Source of the DNA: Candida dubliniensis CD36
Lineage: Eukaryota; Ascomycota; Pichiomycetes; Serinales; Debaryomycetaceae
Direction: 5' to 3'
Length of the DNA: 64,000 nucleotides
Assembly: GCF_000026945.1 (NCBI RefSeq)
Contig: NC_012865.1
Location: forward strand, 186,001 to 250,000
The notes below the pieces were generated by a model that searched no databases, was not told where the DNA came from, and was given only the letters and a program-made list of their open reading frames with translations. Numbering within the stretch: the stretch's first letter is position 1; each line of letters opens with the position of its first letter. Shown piece by piece: positions 52,837 to 63,751 of the stretch. Position numbers and translations under genes: made by a program.

Positions 52837-53418
52837 ATGCCAAGAAAACCGACTAATACATTAATCATTACTAATATTGATGATTCATTATTATCAAATC
52901 CTCAACCAATAATTTCAATATTGGGTGATCAACCATATATGATTGAATTAATTGTATTAATGAAATTTAAACGAATTTTATTATATTGTCAAACTTCCAA
53001 AATCGCCACCAAGACGAAAACATTTTTATTAAATCAATGGGAAACAACAATTGGTGGAAATACAATATCAATTAGTTACAGTTTAAAAGATAATAGTAGA
53101 ATACTAAATCTGGATGATGATGAAGAGGAGGAAGAATCACATGGAGTAGGGGGAAGATTTTTGGATATACCGAAAGATCTTGAAATTAAACGATTTTTAA
53201 TCTCACCACCAGCTTCACCACATAGTGAATGGGATGATTGGGATAAAGTTGAAGAAGGACCAAATGAAACAAATATTCATGATTATTTATGGGAAAAATT
53301 GAAAACTCATGAAAATGAAGAGAAAGAGAGAAGTATAAATGATGATGATGATGATGAATGTGACAATATTGAACAAATGGAACTTCCGAAAATTGTTCTT
53401 AATGCAACTGATAATTAA
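52837..53418 (+). CDS. RCN1: Calcipressin (regulator of calcineurin)
   Basis: 193 residues from the ATG at 52,837. An RRM-like N-terminal domain (NTLIITNIDD, then KRILLYCQTSKIATK) is followed by the calcipressin signature KRFLISPPASPHSEWDDWDKVEEGPN, which includes the phosphorylatable SP repeat. It binds calcineurin and both inhibits and, when phosphorylated, promotes it. A CTG codon in RILN-x-DDDE should be read as Ser. A short acidic C-terminal tail is present. Confidence 0.92.
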   Translation: MPRKPTNTLIITNIDDSLLSNPQPIISILGDQPYMIELIVLMKFKRILLYCQTSKIATKTKTFLLNQWETTIGGNTISISYSLKDNSRILNLDDDEEEEESHGVGGRFLDIPKDLEIKRFLISPPASPHSEWDDWDKVEEGPNETNIHDYLWEKLKTHENEEKERSINDDDDDECDNIEQMELPKIVLNATDN

Positions 53419-53741
53419 ACATACAGAAAAAGTACACAATATATAACAAATAAAATACTCATAACTAAATTGTAAATAATTTGGAAAATATCATTTACTG
53501 ACTGTTTATACTTTCAATTATTCTTCAATATATATTTATATCATTACTTCTTGTAAAATATATTATTGATGAAATCCTGTATATAAAAAGGGTGCTATAA
53601 ATTCCTCTTCTTCTTACAAAAATCAAATCTAAGAGAGAGAGATGAGATGAAAAAAAAAAAAAAAATTAGTTGGATATTCTTATTCGTTCTGAGTTTTAAG
53701 CATATAATTAACAATCATTAACATTAGAACCCCATTCTATT
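53419..53741. other. Intergenic region between RCN1 and CIC1
   Basis: CIC1 promoter. GATGAGATGAAAA followed by a long A tract at about 53,641-53,667 resembles the PAC/RRPE pair of ribosome-biogenesis genes, which would suit CIC1. The match is partial. Confidence 0.35.
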
Positions 53742-54827
53742 ATGGCTAAAACAAGATCTAAATCAGCAGCTGCTGCTACCACTACTGCTGCCAAAGCTTC
53801 TCCAACTGCAGCTAAAGTAACCAAAAGCAAAGTTATCAAACCATCATCATCACCATCAAAAACCACCAAGAATAAATCAGTAAAGAAAACTACCACCAAG
53901 AAGACTACACCTAAGCAAGAAGAAGAAAAAAAAGAAGAAATTGTGGAAACTGTTACCGAGAATTCAAGTTTAATTCCTGAAGAAATCACTGAAAAGGCAA
54001 TTAGTGAATTGAAAAAATATATAACCAGACAATCACAACAAGAAATAGAATCCAAAGATTCCAAAAAATCGAAATTGTTTGATGAAGATGAAGATGATGA
54101 AGATGATAAACAAAATGAATCCTTCTACTTGACTATAGATTCTAAAAAATTCTGGTCTTCTAAACCTCAATTCAAACCAAAATCAATCAAATTAACCAAA
54201 CCATTATATGAAAACAACCAGAATTCCACTAGCAATAGTAATAATGATATAATTGTTGATAATAATATATGTTTAATTATTCGTGATGAATTAATTAAAT
54301 CAATTGATGAATTAAATGAATTAGACAATAGTCAATCATTATCACAAATTTCTCAAATTATTCCATTAAATTCTATTAAAACTGAATATAAATCATTTGA
54401 AAAAAAACGAGAATTATATCATCAATTTAAAATTTTTTTAATTGATGAAGCTATATTAAATATTATGCCTAATACTTTAGGTAAAGTATTTTATTCAAAA
54501 GGTTCATCTAATGATAAAATCCCTATTCCAATAAAAGTCACCGCCACAAAGACAGATTCAGAATCACAATCTAATGGTAAACAATTATCAATAGTTACCT
54601 TGACTAATCAATTAAATAAAGTATTAAATAGTACTTATTATTTACCACCAATTGGTAATAATATTACTATTAAAATTGGGAAAATTAAATTTGATAATAA
54701 TGATTTAATTGCTAATATTAATGATGTTGTAAAAAGTTTAGATTTGGATACTATTAAATCAATTCATGTGAAAACTTCAACTTCTCCAGCAATCCCATTG
54801 TTTTATACTAAATCCCTTTCACAATAA
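53742..54827 (+). CDS. CIC1: Cic1, ribosome-biogenesis protein with ribosomal L1-type fold
   Basis: 361 residues. The N-terminal 75 residues are Lys/Ala/Thr-rich, like a nucleolar-targeting tail. After an acidic stretch an L1-like domain follows (FYLTIDSKKFWSSKPQFKPK, FKIFLIDEAILNIMPNTLGK, and YYLPPIGNNITIKIGKI), as in Cic1/Nsa3 and Utp30. In yeast Cic1 binds ITS2 in the pre-60S particle and was first named as a proteasome interactor. The order next to EBP1 agrees with C. albicans. Serines in the middle follow Candida codon use. Confidence 0.88.
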   Translation: MAKTRSKSAAAATTTAAKASPTAAKVTKSKVIKPSSSPSKTTKNKSVKKTTTKKTTPKQEEEKKEEIVETVTENSSLIPEEITEKAISELKKYITRQSQQEIESKDSKKSKLFDEDEDDEDDKQNESFYLTIDSKKFWSSKPQFKPKSIKLTKPLYENNQNSTSNSNNDIIVDNNICLIIRDELIKSIDELNELDNSQSLSQISQIIPLNSIKTEYKSFEKKRELYHQFKIFLIDEAILNIMPNTLGKVFYSKGSSNDKIPIPIKVTATKTDSESQSNGKQLSIVTLTNQLNKVLNSTYYLPPIGNNITIKIGKIKFDNNDLIANINDVVKSLDLDTIKSIHVKTSTSPAIPLFYTKSLSQ

Positions 54828-55059
54828 AAGGAATATAATACTAGATAGGAAAAGTAATTTATATTTGAGAATATAAGTATATCAAAATTAAAATGAAACA
54901 TATATGTCTTTGAGAGAACGATTTCTTAGATTTCGACAAGGACCTTTTTCTACGTAGTTGTACAACATTAATAGTTCTTACTAGTGTAACTTTATATTAA
55001 ACAAATCTAAACTATTACAGATGGAAGCTAAAAAGATACTACATCCCTCTATTCTTAAT

Positions 55060-56280
55060 CTATACCAATGGTTTACCAAGAACTTCCTTTTCCGATTCAT
55101 CATAAGAATTATAACCATAATTATAATACTTGTAAAATTCTTCACGATTATAATAATTCAATGATTTACCTAATTTCAATTTTTCTACTAAATCAGGATT
55201 TGAGGTGAAAAATCTTGAAAATCCAATAATAGTACGATCATTATCTAAGTCATTAATCAAAGTCTTAAATTCTGGAGCATCATAAGTATAATTACCAGCA
55301 CGAATGAAATTACCTTTCCAAATTTTATAGGCAAATTCATTACTACGACCTTGTTGATCTTTTAAAGAAACATCATAAATACCAGTGACACGAGGTTCAA
55401 CAATAGAAATATAAGCTAATTGTTGACCTTTATCAGCACGTTGTTGTAATTGTTGTAAAATATATGAATGGATTTCTTCCCCTTCAATTTCCATACCTTG
55501 GAAAGTAGCCCATGGTGATAAACGTAAAGCCAATCTATTACCACCAACTATATCAATCAATTTATCAACCACTCTTAATAATAATCGAGCACGATTTTCA
55601 ATACTACCACCATATTTATCGGTTCTCTTGTTAGAAGCAGGGTTTAAAAATTGATCTAATAAATAACCATGAGCACCATGGATTTCAATATAATCAAATC
55701 CAGCTTCAAGGGCATGTTTAGCAGCATTAGGATATTCAACTTCAACAATATGATCAATTTCTTCTTCAGTTAATGCTCTTAATTCATTACCAGCTTCTTT
55801 AGCCAATTTTTCACTTTCTTCATTCCAATAAACTGTTGAAGGTGCAATAAGAGGTAATCCAGCATCTTTCAAATCTTTAGCATTAGCAACTCTTCCTAAA
55901 TACCATAATTGAACTGAACTAAAACTTTTGTTGGCATGAATTGCTTCATTGATTTTTTTCCAACTTTTAGCTTGGGCATCATTGTAGATTCCTGGAACAT
56001 GTAAATCAATACCACCTTGTTCCGATGTAAAAGTTGCTTCAGTAATAATTAATGTCCCTGGGTATTGAGAACGAGCATTATAATACTGTAATTGTAAATC
56101 ACTTGGGATATGTTCCTTAGTGGCTCTAAATCTCGTGGTAGGGACATAAGCAATACGTTGAGGTAAAACATTATTACCAACTTTAATTGGTTGGAATAAT
56201 TTTGTTGAACCTAATGGAGTAATATCAATTTGTTTAGTATCTGATGGAACAACAAATGAATTAGCTGATTCAATAGTCAT
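55060..56280 (-). CDS. EBP1: Old yellow enzyme-type NADPH oxidoreductase, estrogen-binding protein 1
   Basis: 406 residues, a TIM-barrel flavoprotein. FMN-binding and active-site segments are visible: PLGSTKLFQPIKVGNNVLPQRI at the start, PSTVYWNEE, and IEIHGAHGYLLDQFLNP with the ligand-binding His pair (HGAH, where S. cerevisiae OYE1 has His/Asn) and the Tyr of GYLL. NKRTDKYGGS and the ending DRTIIGFSRFFTSNPDLVEKL complete the OYE pattern. It reduces alpha,beta-unsaturated carbonyls with NADPH. C. albicans Ebp1 binds estrogens. Its 5' flank leads into the gene-free block. Confidence 0.93.
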   Translation of the reverse strand: MTIESANSFVVPSDTKQIDITPLGSTKLFQPIKVGNNVLPQRIAYVPTTRFRATKEHIPSDLQLQYYNARSQYPGTLIITEATFTSEQGGIDLHVPGIYNDAQAKSWKKINEAIHANKSFSSVQLWYLGRVANAKDLKDAGLPLIAPSTVYWNEESEKLAKEAGNELRALTEEEIDHIVEVEYPNAAKHALEAGFDYIEIHGAHGYLLDQFLNPASNKRTDKYGGSIENRARLLLRVVDKLIDIVGGNRLALRLSPWATFQGMEIEGEEIHSYILQQLQQRADKGQQLAYISIVEPRVTGIYDVSLKDQQGRSNEFAYKIWKGNFIRAGNYTYDAPEFKTLINDLDNDRTIIGFSRFFTSNPDLVEKLKLGKSLNYYNREEFYKYYNYGYNSYDESEKEVLGKPLV

Positions 56281-56963
56281 GATTGTATATAGTAGTAATA
56301 GTAGTAGCAGTTAATATTGGATGATATAATGATTTGTTTGATTCTATTTAAAATTTGAAGTATAATCTGCATTAGAAGGGAACATGACGGATATTTATAG
56401 TTTGACAGGTTGTTAAAGAAAGGTCTCGATATGACGTGATTTTTTTTTTAACAACCATTTTGCATATTTAACAATACAAAACAGAAACGATGATGATATA
56501 GGAGTGTTATGAAAATTTGTTGATTTGTAAGCAAGGAGAACAGGAGTATCACACAAAAGAGATATTTTTGGAATAACCGGTATTGTATTGTATTGTATCA
56601 TATATATTTTTCATCACAAAGACTTTATACAAATTGACTCAAAAAGAATAATCACGAAAATAATTGCGAAAAAACTTTCCCGAGGAAAAAAATGTATAGA
56701 GAAGAAACTCATCGAAAAATCGATCAAACTATTATTGGCAAAGATTATTGTTTACCACCACCTAATTGATATTGTATTGCCTTGGTAAATAAAACAATAT
56801 TATTAGATGACAATCCAAGAATCAACTGAAAGTTTGGATGCATGTTTTGCGATCATATGGGAATTTAATTCATCAAGTTTCTCAAAACAGACAAAAGTAT
56901 TTAACTTAGTTACTATTTTTTTCTTTTTTCTTTTTAATGCAGTTTTATTGCAAAACCTTTAGA

Positions 56964-57048
56964 TAAATCAATTGAATTTGAGGAAAAACACCTTTCAAAA
57001 AAAAACCTCTTTCCTAATTTGGACTACGCACTGAAGAAAGTCGCACTC
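56964..57048 (-). repeat. Inverted element, left copy
   Basis: Read on the minus strand it begins GAGTGCGACTTTCTTCA, continues with a TTAGGAAAG block, a T run, GAAAGGTGTTTTTCC, and ends near CAAATTCAATTGATTTA. The copy at 63,126-63,230 reads the same order on the plus strand, with substitutions and small insertions. Confidence 0.6.
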
Positions 57049-59639
57049 ATAATTCACCCGGCCAAAAATCCGTTTTGAGCAAAGCAAAATCTGTCCGACA
57101 AAAAAGATATATTTTTTCTGACATTTAATTAATTTCCGACAAAAATGGAAAATATCTAAGTAACTTCGCGGTAAATATACTCTGACATTTTTTTTGGGCC
57201 ACTAGCGCGGTGCTACTCATACGAAAAAAAAATTGTCTTAGGCCAATTATGGCATAACTGAAATTATTCTCGCTCTAGTTGTTTTTTTGCTCGACCAGGA
57301 ATGAAAAAAAGGAAACAAAAATCCAATATTAGGCCGCACATGGCCAGGAAAAAAAAACCTCTCGTCTAAAAATTTGTAACCTTTGGACAAATGAAACGTA
57401 AACAAAAAAATTTTTTCGTCTACTAAAATTGGACGATGGCGAGTAATACTAAAAAAAGTTCGACGAAAAAAAAATTTTCATACTTCTCACCACTTTTTTT
57501 TCTTAACCAACAACAATCTTTTCATCAAAATTATAATGTTTCCATCAATAATCAATCAACAAAAGTTGGTAAAGGTTGTTTAATGAGCTAATTGGTTGGT
57601 TTCCCATCTGCTTCAAATAAATAAATCCCAATTGCTTTGACAATTCAGACAATTCCCAATTTTAATAGCTAATTAAGGAATTACTTTTAGACGGCCCTGG
57701 TTTCGAATTCAACGCCATTAATTTCAAATATGAAACAACATGAATGCTTGGTAGGAGATTTATACAAAGTACAGTTCATTAAAAATTGAAAAAATCAAGC
57801 AAAGAACTAAAAAATTAAAAATAAAATAAAAAAAATTAAAAAAAGAACTACTTTGACTCCTTATTATATATTCAAACCCAAGTATGATTGGCGTGATTAT
57901 TTGGAAATAGTGGTTATGTTATAAATCAATAAAAGATACTAAAAAATAAAATAAAATATTAAAAAATTCAAAAAAAAAAGTCAAAAAATCAAAAAAAAGA
58001 GTATCATAATATACTGTATATATCTTCAAAGTTGTTTTCGATTCCAAATATCTGGTAAATTGCCTGTTGCTATTTATTATCTTTGGCGGTATTTCAATAA
58101 TGTGCATTTCTGGTCTGGTCAACATCATTTTTATTGGCTTTTAGGTGCTTTTTCAATTTTAGTTGAATTTAAAGCTGGTATTGTAAGTTGCTAACGCCAT
58201 CAATTGTTTCAAATTATATTTGTTCTTCTGCTAGATGGTTTTATCGTTTTTTTGGTCAATCTGAAATCGGTTTTTGACTATAATTTGTTTTGGTCAGTCT
58301 GTTTTTGTTCTTTTGACTGGTATTGACTAAATTGGTTTATTATTAGTTGCTATTAATGATGCTAAACTTCATATTCCACACAATTTACGTTATTATTGAA
58401 GTATATTTTCAATTTCTATTTAATACGTCGAATTATTGAAATTTCGACAATATGAACCAAGTTGGATACCCTGATTCCCTTGCTGTTCCAAATTATTATT
58501 TGCTAATGCTATAAATTATTGCTAATAGCGTCTAACCACTATTTTTTGATGGTTATTGGTATGGTCAATCAAAAAAGAGCACCTACCTAATGTTTTCACA
58601 TTTGGCTGTATCAAAACAAGTGTTATCGTAACTATCTTGTTGGCCCAATGATGACTTTTAGTTCTGTTTGATAATATCAGTTCTAACTAACGTTGGATTT
58701 TCTATCCAAATCAAGATGCAGTACTTTTGTATTGCAATTACAAAGGGTTTTAGATAGACCATTCAGCAGTGCTGTAATGATATTGCTTTTTATCTAAAAA
58801 ACCCAGCTATTCTTTGGCGTTAGTGATATAATCAACAAATCACTAATTATTTGCTTGCCGTTGAATTGGTTATCATTTACTGGTTTTAACTTGCTGTTGT
58901 GCCCATTCAGCGGTGCTGTAATGGTGTATTGGCTTGCTATTTGTTGCTGTTAACAAAAATAAGGTTATACTTTGCTGTCTTTGGTTATATTCAGGTTTTC
59001 AATTGAAAATCTGAGTTATTTTAAATATGTATTCTATTTTTGGTGTTCTATCCTAATATTTATTGAAAATCTGGTTTTTTTGCTAAATATTTTTAAATTC
59101 TGTCCCAATGTTGGTTTAAATATGCTAGAAATGGTCATGTTTGTCTATTATTGAACTTTAATGGTGGTTTTTAAATTGTTTAATTTGCTACAAAAATTTA
59201 TTGGTGTTAAACATATAATAACGAGGAGTGTGCTGCTAGAATGAACTCGTTGAATACTAGAGTTGGTCAAAATGTTGCTAGGTGGGCTTAATTGCTAACA
59301 GTTTCTGGTGGTAAAATAATTATTATCAGTTATTCAAATTGGTTTAATTGCTGATGCTAAAAAGCTTCTGGTATTTTTGATTTTGAGGATAGTTATTTTT
59401 ATGCTGAAGATGGTTCCATGAATGCTGTTGAATAGGGTCATGTTGACTTGATTGTATCCTTGGTTGTTAAAAGTAATAGGTTGGTGCTTCATCGCTACGA
59501 CAGGTTGTCCATGTGGTCATAGTTGCTAGGCAACTGAATACAGAAGGTACCGGTAATGATCAAAAGTGGAAGGTAAATGCAATTTGTTAACTAAGGGCAG
59601 GTAGGTATATTGGAAGTGGTCGAAAATAGCTGGTGGCTG

Positions 59640-60600
59640 GCTGTTATGAGGTGTGGTCAGACTGTTAAGGCTTGATGTGACGCTAGTGGTGACAAATGGT
59701 GGGTTTTTGGTGCCTGTTAAGTTAGGTCAGGTCGCCAATAAAAGAGTGTGTTTCTAATGGTCAAAAATGAAGGGTTTAAGGTGGTCCTTAACTATAGGCA
59801 GGTAGCTGAAGACATAGTGTGTTGCTAGTGGTCAAAAGTGATGGGTTAACAAAAGGTGTTAACTATGGGCAGGTTATCCAAGATTTATGCTGCTGCTAGT
59901 GGTCAAAAATAGTGGGTTACTGGGGTCCGTTAAGTATGGCCAGGTTGCTCAAGACTAGATGGTCTGAGAATGTTCAAAATCGATGGTGTCCGAGTGGATG
60001 TGTAACTATGAGCAGGTAGGTCAAAGTGAAATACTCTGCTAATGGTCAAAAGTGATGAGTTATTGATGGTCTTTAAGTATGGTCATGTTGTCCGATAACT
60101 GCTGGTTCAATTTTGTTGAAAAATAGCATGTTGGGGGTATCTTTTAACTAAGAGCAGGTTGCTGAAAGCGTAATGTAATGTTAGTAGTCAAAATGGGATG
60201 CTCTACTAGTAGTTATTAACTATGGACATGTTGGTTGAATTTGAATAAGCTGCTAGTGGTCAAATATGATGGATTGAGAGAGTCTGTTAACTATGGGCAG
60301 GTTGTCTGACCCCAGACAAAGTTCATTCTGGTCGTAGCCAAGAGTTGTTACTAGTTGTTAACTATGGACAGGTTGTTTGGACGATAATGTGATGGTACTG
60401 GTCAAGAATGATGGTTTCCTGGTACTTCTTCAGTATGGACAGGTTGGAAAGACTATACTGAGTTTAAAGTGGCCTAAATTGGTGGTTAAATTCCTTTCAT
60501 TAAGTATGGACAGGTTGTCATGATCAAATGTTCTTATATTGCACTGAACTGCTACAGATGCTTATTGAGATGGTCTTTAACAGGAATATTCATGTTTGTA
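59640..60600 (+). repeat. Degenerate tandem repeat, 71-bp period
   Basis: The sub-motif TTAACTATGGGCAGGTTG and its variants recur with the C of CAGG (or its equivalent) at 59,658, 59,728, 59,799, 59,870, 59,941, 60,013, 60,084, 60,155, 60,227, 60,298, 60,369, 60,440 and 60,511. Intervals are 70, 71, 71, 71, 72, 71, 71, 72, 71, 71, 71, 71. About 30 bp before each anchor lies CTAGTGGTCAAAAGTGATGG or a variant. Units differ at many positions, but the spacing is almost fixed. 71 is not a multiple of three, so it is not a coding repeat. Weaker copies lie before and after. Confidence 0.9.
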
Positions 60601-62298
60601 TAGGGTGATCAGGCTATCACTACTTTTATACTTGTTGTACATTTTAATTTGAAGTTTTAGAGCGAATGTTATTATTTACGACGAACAGTAGTATGTAAAT
60701 GATGGTTAATTAGTGTGAACAGGTTGTTCCTATCAGGTCGTGGATGGCTTGAAACAATATCAGGTTCTTATACATTGTATCTATTCAAATGAAAACAACG
60801 ACATATATCGTTATATTTGAGCACACTAGAACGGTTTAATTAAAAGATCGTAAGTACAAGTAATATATTATTGATTATATCTGGCTTGCAAACAAACAGA
60901 GGTTTGATAATGTTGATATTTGTTGTTTTATCGACTGACTTGTTTGATTAATGATTATATTGAGGTTTTGTCAGAGTTTTTTACATTTCCATTGTTCTTT
61001 TATAGAATTCATAGATATATTTTATATTCATATAATAGATGAATACCTTATTAATCAACTAGAGAGTATTTTAGAGTCATAATTAATCTGTATGTGTTAT
61101 TAAAGTGATGTTTTATTGACCATATTATGTTGAATTTTTGACACTTAGCGAAATTTTTTTCTCATTTTTTTTTTTTGCAACACTTCTCGCTATTTTTTTG
61201 AAATGAAAAAAAAAAAAATGAAATAAATACTGATCCAACAAGGTAAATCTAACTGTAAAGCTAAATACAAGATGACCTGACCAAAGTTTTGCATTATGAA
61301 TGCTGTTATACCTTGTAAAAATAGTTCAAGTATGTTAGAAATTCTTGAATTGGCAGTTTTATCTATTGAAGAATACTACAATTGGTTTAGAAAAGGACTT
61401 TTCGTTTTTTTGTTAAGGATTCTTACTTATATAGGAATCAGCCACAAATAATGTCTTTCTGACCACTTTTATAAATAAAGTTAATCCAATATCTATTTTG
61501 GTATACATTATAGAGGTATATATACCCTTTTCATATAACTTAAAGCCGTTAATCAGTGATATTATTCTTGTTTTAATAGGTATAAAGTTAAAATTATTTT
61601 TTACATATTTTTTCAGTGAGAATTGTAGCGTAATTTCAGCAAATATTGTAGTTTCTATTAATTAAAAACAATAAAAAACTGATGTATTCACAGTAAAGAT
61701 AGACTAGTTAGATAGAGAGGGAATGTAAAATAAGCATCCACTTTTTTTGATTGTAGTTTTGTTTAATTATTTGTGTCAGAGTTCTAGTGATTAATGTATT
61801 AACATTAGTGAGTGTTTCAATATCAATTAAATGTTCAATTGAAAGCAACAAAAGGTATCTCAGTTGGCAGGGTTATTTAGATAGAGAAAGTCTTTGCTAG
61901 TGCTTGATTTAAGGTAAAGGCAAGTGCTCAGAGTTGCTGTTTATTAGATGTATAGCATTATATCATTGATTATTCATTTATTATCTTTTTGAGGCAACAA
62001 ATGAGAATCAACAGAAGCATAACATGTATATACTTATTATTCAAAAGCCAATTGTGTATTAATTTGAAATATCTATATGGTTGAACTTGTAGAACTTATC
62101 TATCTTCCAGTTATAATCAAAACGATGAACAATTAAAAAACTCACAGCCAGTGTATGACATCGGTAAAAGAATCGATATCTGGCCATGTTTGCAATACAA
62201 ATAGCTCCTAATACGTCTTTACCTTGTCTTGAATTCAATTAATTATCTTACGAACGGAATGCAACCTAAACAAATCCCAGCATTGTACATTCAGACAA

Positions 62299-62541
62299 TT
62301 ACTGAAATAAATTGACATATTCTAGGCTTTCCAACAATATAATTACTTTTAAAACATGAAGCGTTGAATAAATATCACTCTCTGGCTCTTCAAATACAAG
62401 TATTTCTGATATAAAACCCCAGTGTAGTTCAATATGATTTAATTTAAACACATCATTTCGAAAATTGAGTAAAGAAATATCCATTGATGGTAAAATGTTC
62501 AAAAGAAACAGACTGTAATCATCCTTCATTGCTTCCACTTA
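62299..62541 (-). pseudogene. Possible gene remnant, unknown family
   Basis: A 79-codon open stretch of varied composition (for example SMDISLLNFRNDVFKLNHIE and FISEILVFEEPES), with Leu spacing that could be leucine-rich. It begins with GTG after an in-frame stop at 62,539-62,541, and further in-frame stops lie upstream at 62,581, 62,608 and 62,680. It could equally be a chance frame. No family is recognised. Confidence 0.25.
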
Positions 62542-63125
62542 TGCCTTGTACATCATATGTGATGATACAACAACAATCGATTAAAAAGCCACATAAATTC
62601 TCATACTCTAATCAACAGATGCTTGATTCTCCAATTCTTCTCCCAGATATCCAAAACCTTCTATTAAATTAGTATCCACTTAATCTCCACCATCTGAATT
62701 AACACCAGCATTAATTATATTCACATTAATGGCACTATTGAAAGGGAAATTGGAGTTTCTTTAGGTTATACATAAAAATGATCTCTTGAACTTTGATCCA
62801 GTTTTTTAACCATTAACATGTCATATTTAGCTGCATAAAATGTATCCTATAATACCCAGGATCCTCTCAATAATGAATCTATAAGAAAATAGCATCTATT
62901 CATGTAGCTATAGCTGTTGTAGTATTAATAATGATGAAGTAATAAAGAAATAAGTTGCAGAGATTTGTTTTTTTTTTCGTTAAGTATTTTTCTACCAAGT
63001 AATTTTTTTGTCTTGATTTTTTGTCTTATTATTTCCTTTTTGGGCGTTCTCAGTGACAAAATTCGGACACTATTTCCTAATTGGTGTTGAGAGAAAAACC
63101 AGAATTAGGGAGACATTTTCTAAAA

Positions 63126-63230
63126 GAGTGCGACTTTTTTCATTTGAGCGCTTTCCTATTTAGGAAGCAGCCATACAATTCTTTTTTTTTGGAAGGTGTA
63201 TTTAAACGCTCTCAAATCAATTTGGATATA
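63126..63230 (+). repeat. Inverted element, right copy
   Basis: Begins GAGTGCGACTTTTTTCA, then TTTAGGAAGCAG, a T run, GGAAGGTGTATTTAAACG, and ends CTCAAATCAATTTGGATATA. It is the inverted, diverged partner of 56,964-57,048. Shared TCGGACA motifs also lie inward of both copies. Confidence 0.6.
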
Positions 63231-63348
63231 ATCAAATAAGTGTCTAGAGGGTAGAAATGTAGATGGCACCAAACTCTGTTCTTGTCGTTTCGCAGCAAGG
63301 CGTTTTTACACCGTTGCCTGAAATTTAGATCGCCGTTGCTGACAAATT

Positions 63349-63398
63349 ATGCATACTAAAAAACCTATCACTAAATCATCATCATCACTGGTAAGCAC

Positions 63399-63482
<84 letters not shown>

Positions 63483-63528
63483 AGTGAACTCACTAACCTT
63501 GCTTCTTAACTTGAAACAACACAAATAA
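63349..63528 (+). CDS. Possible short ORF with a 27-Asn run
   Basis: 59 codons from an ATG: MHTKKPITKSSSS, a CTG (Ser), VST, 27 consecutive AAC codons, then KVNSLTLLLNLKQHK. It is too short and repetitive to trust. It follows the right inverted element, which contains TATTTAAA about 150 bp upstream. It contains GTAAGC and CACTAAC strings that could also be read as splice signals. It is most likely a microsatellite within noncoding DNA. Confidence 0.15.
63400..63482 (+). repeat. (AAC)n microsatellite, about 27 uninterrupted units
   Basis: 83 bp of uninterrupted AAC/CAA triplets, the longest perfect microsatellite in the window. It is expected to vary in length between strains. Confidence 0.95.
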
Positions 63529-63632
63529 TCTTTTATACTTTCAAATAAGCCAATAGAAATTTAGAATATATACAAGATTTGATTACGACAAGTTAAATTC
63601 TGTAATTGGTAGCTCTAAAACTGAGAGATATA

Positions 63633-63640
63633 TCACGTGA
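63633..63640. promoter_or_regulatory. CACGTG (Cbf1-type) site
   Basis: TCACGTGA downstream of the gene ending at 63,752. It has the same octamer as the sites at 39,863 and 48,330. Its position does not point to a target gene. Confidence 0.25.
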
Positions 63641-63751
63641 TCAAAAAACCATTTACTTATTTACAGATTATTCAAACACTAGGAGATGCTATATTATATA
63701 TATTATATAAATCATTAGAAAGGTGAAGATAAAATAAAATTGCCCCTCCTC

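Larger units (their letters stand above)
56281..63751. other. 7.4-kb block without a convincing gene
   Basis: From the EBP1 start to the next gene there is no recognisable intact coding region, which is exceptional in this otherwise dense window. From left to right: EBP1 promoter (to about 56,960), left inverted element, A/T-rich sequence with many TGTCGGA/TCCGACA and TGTCAGA-like motifs (57,070-57,480), T/G-rich sequence (58,020-59,400), a 71-bp tandem array (59,640-60,600), A/T-rich sequence (60,800-62,290), a short relic frame (62,299-62,541), the right inverted element, and a CAA/AAC microsatellite. Confidence 0.7.

Noticed and set aside
58020..58195. Roughly 55-codon open stretch rich in Tyr, Trp and Phe, considered as a retroelement relic
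   Set aside because: T-rich sequence gives such codons by chance. No retroelement motif (protease, RT, zinc knuckle) and no LTR-like ends were found.
61296..61451. 51-codon plus-strand frame in the gene-free block
   Set aside because: It looks mildly protein-like (MLEILELAVLSIEEYYN) but is short, with no family match and no upstream signals.
63306..63524. Minus-strand frame with a long Leu run
   Set aside because: It is only the complement of the AAC microsatellite read as repeats of TTG.
56281..63751. Gene-free block as a Major Repeat Sequence (RPS/RB2/HOK)
   Set aside because: I saw none of the expected 2-kb RPS units or SfiI sites, and the 71-bp unit does not match what I recall of that family. 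It cannot be excluded without a search.
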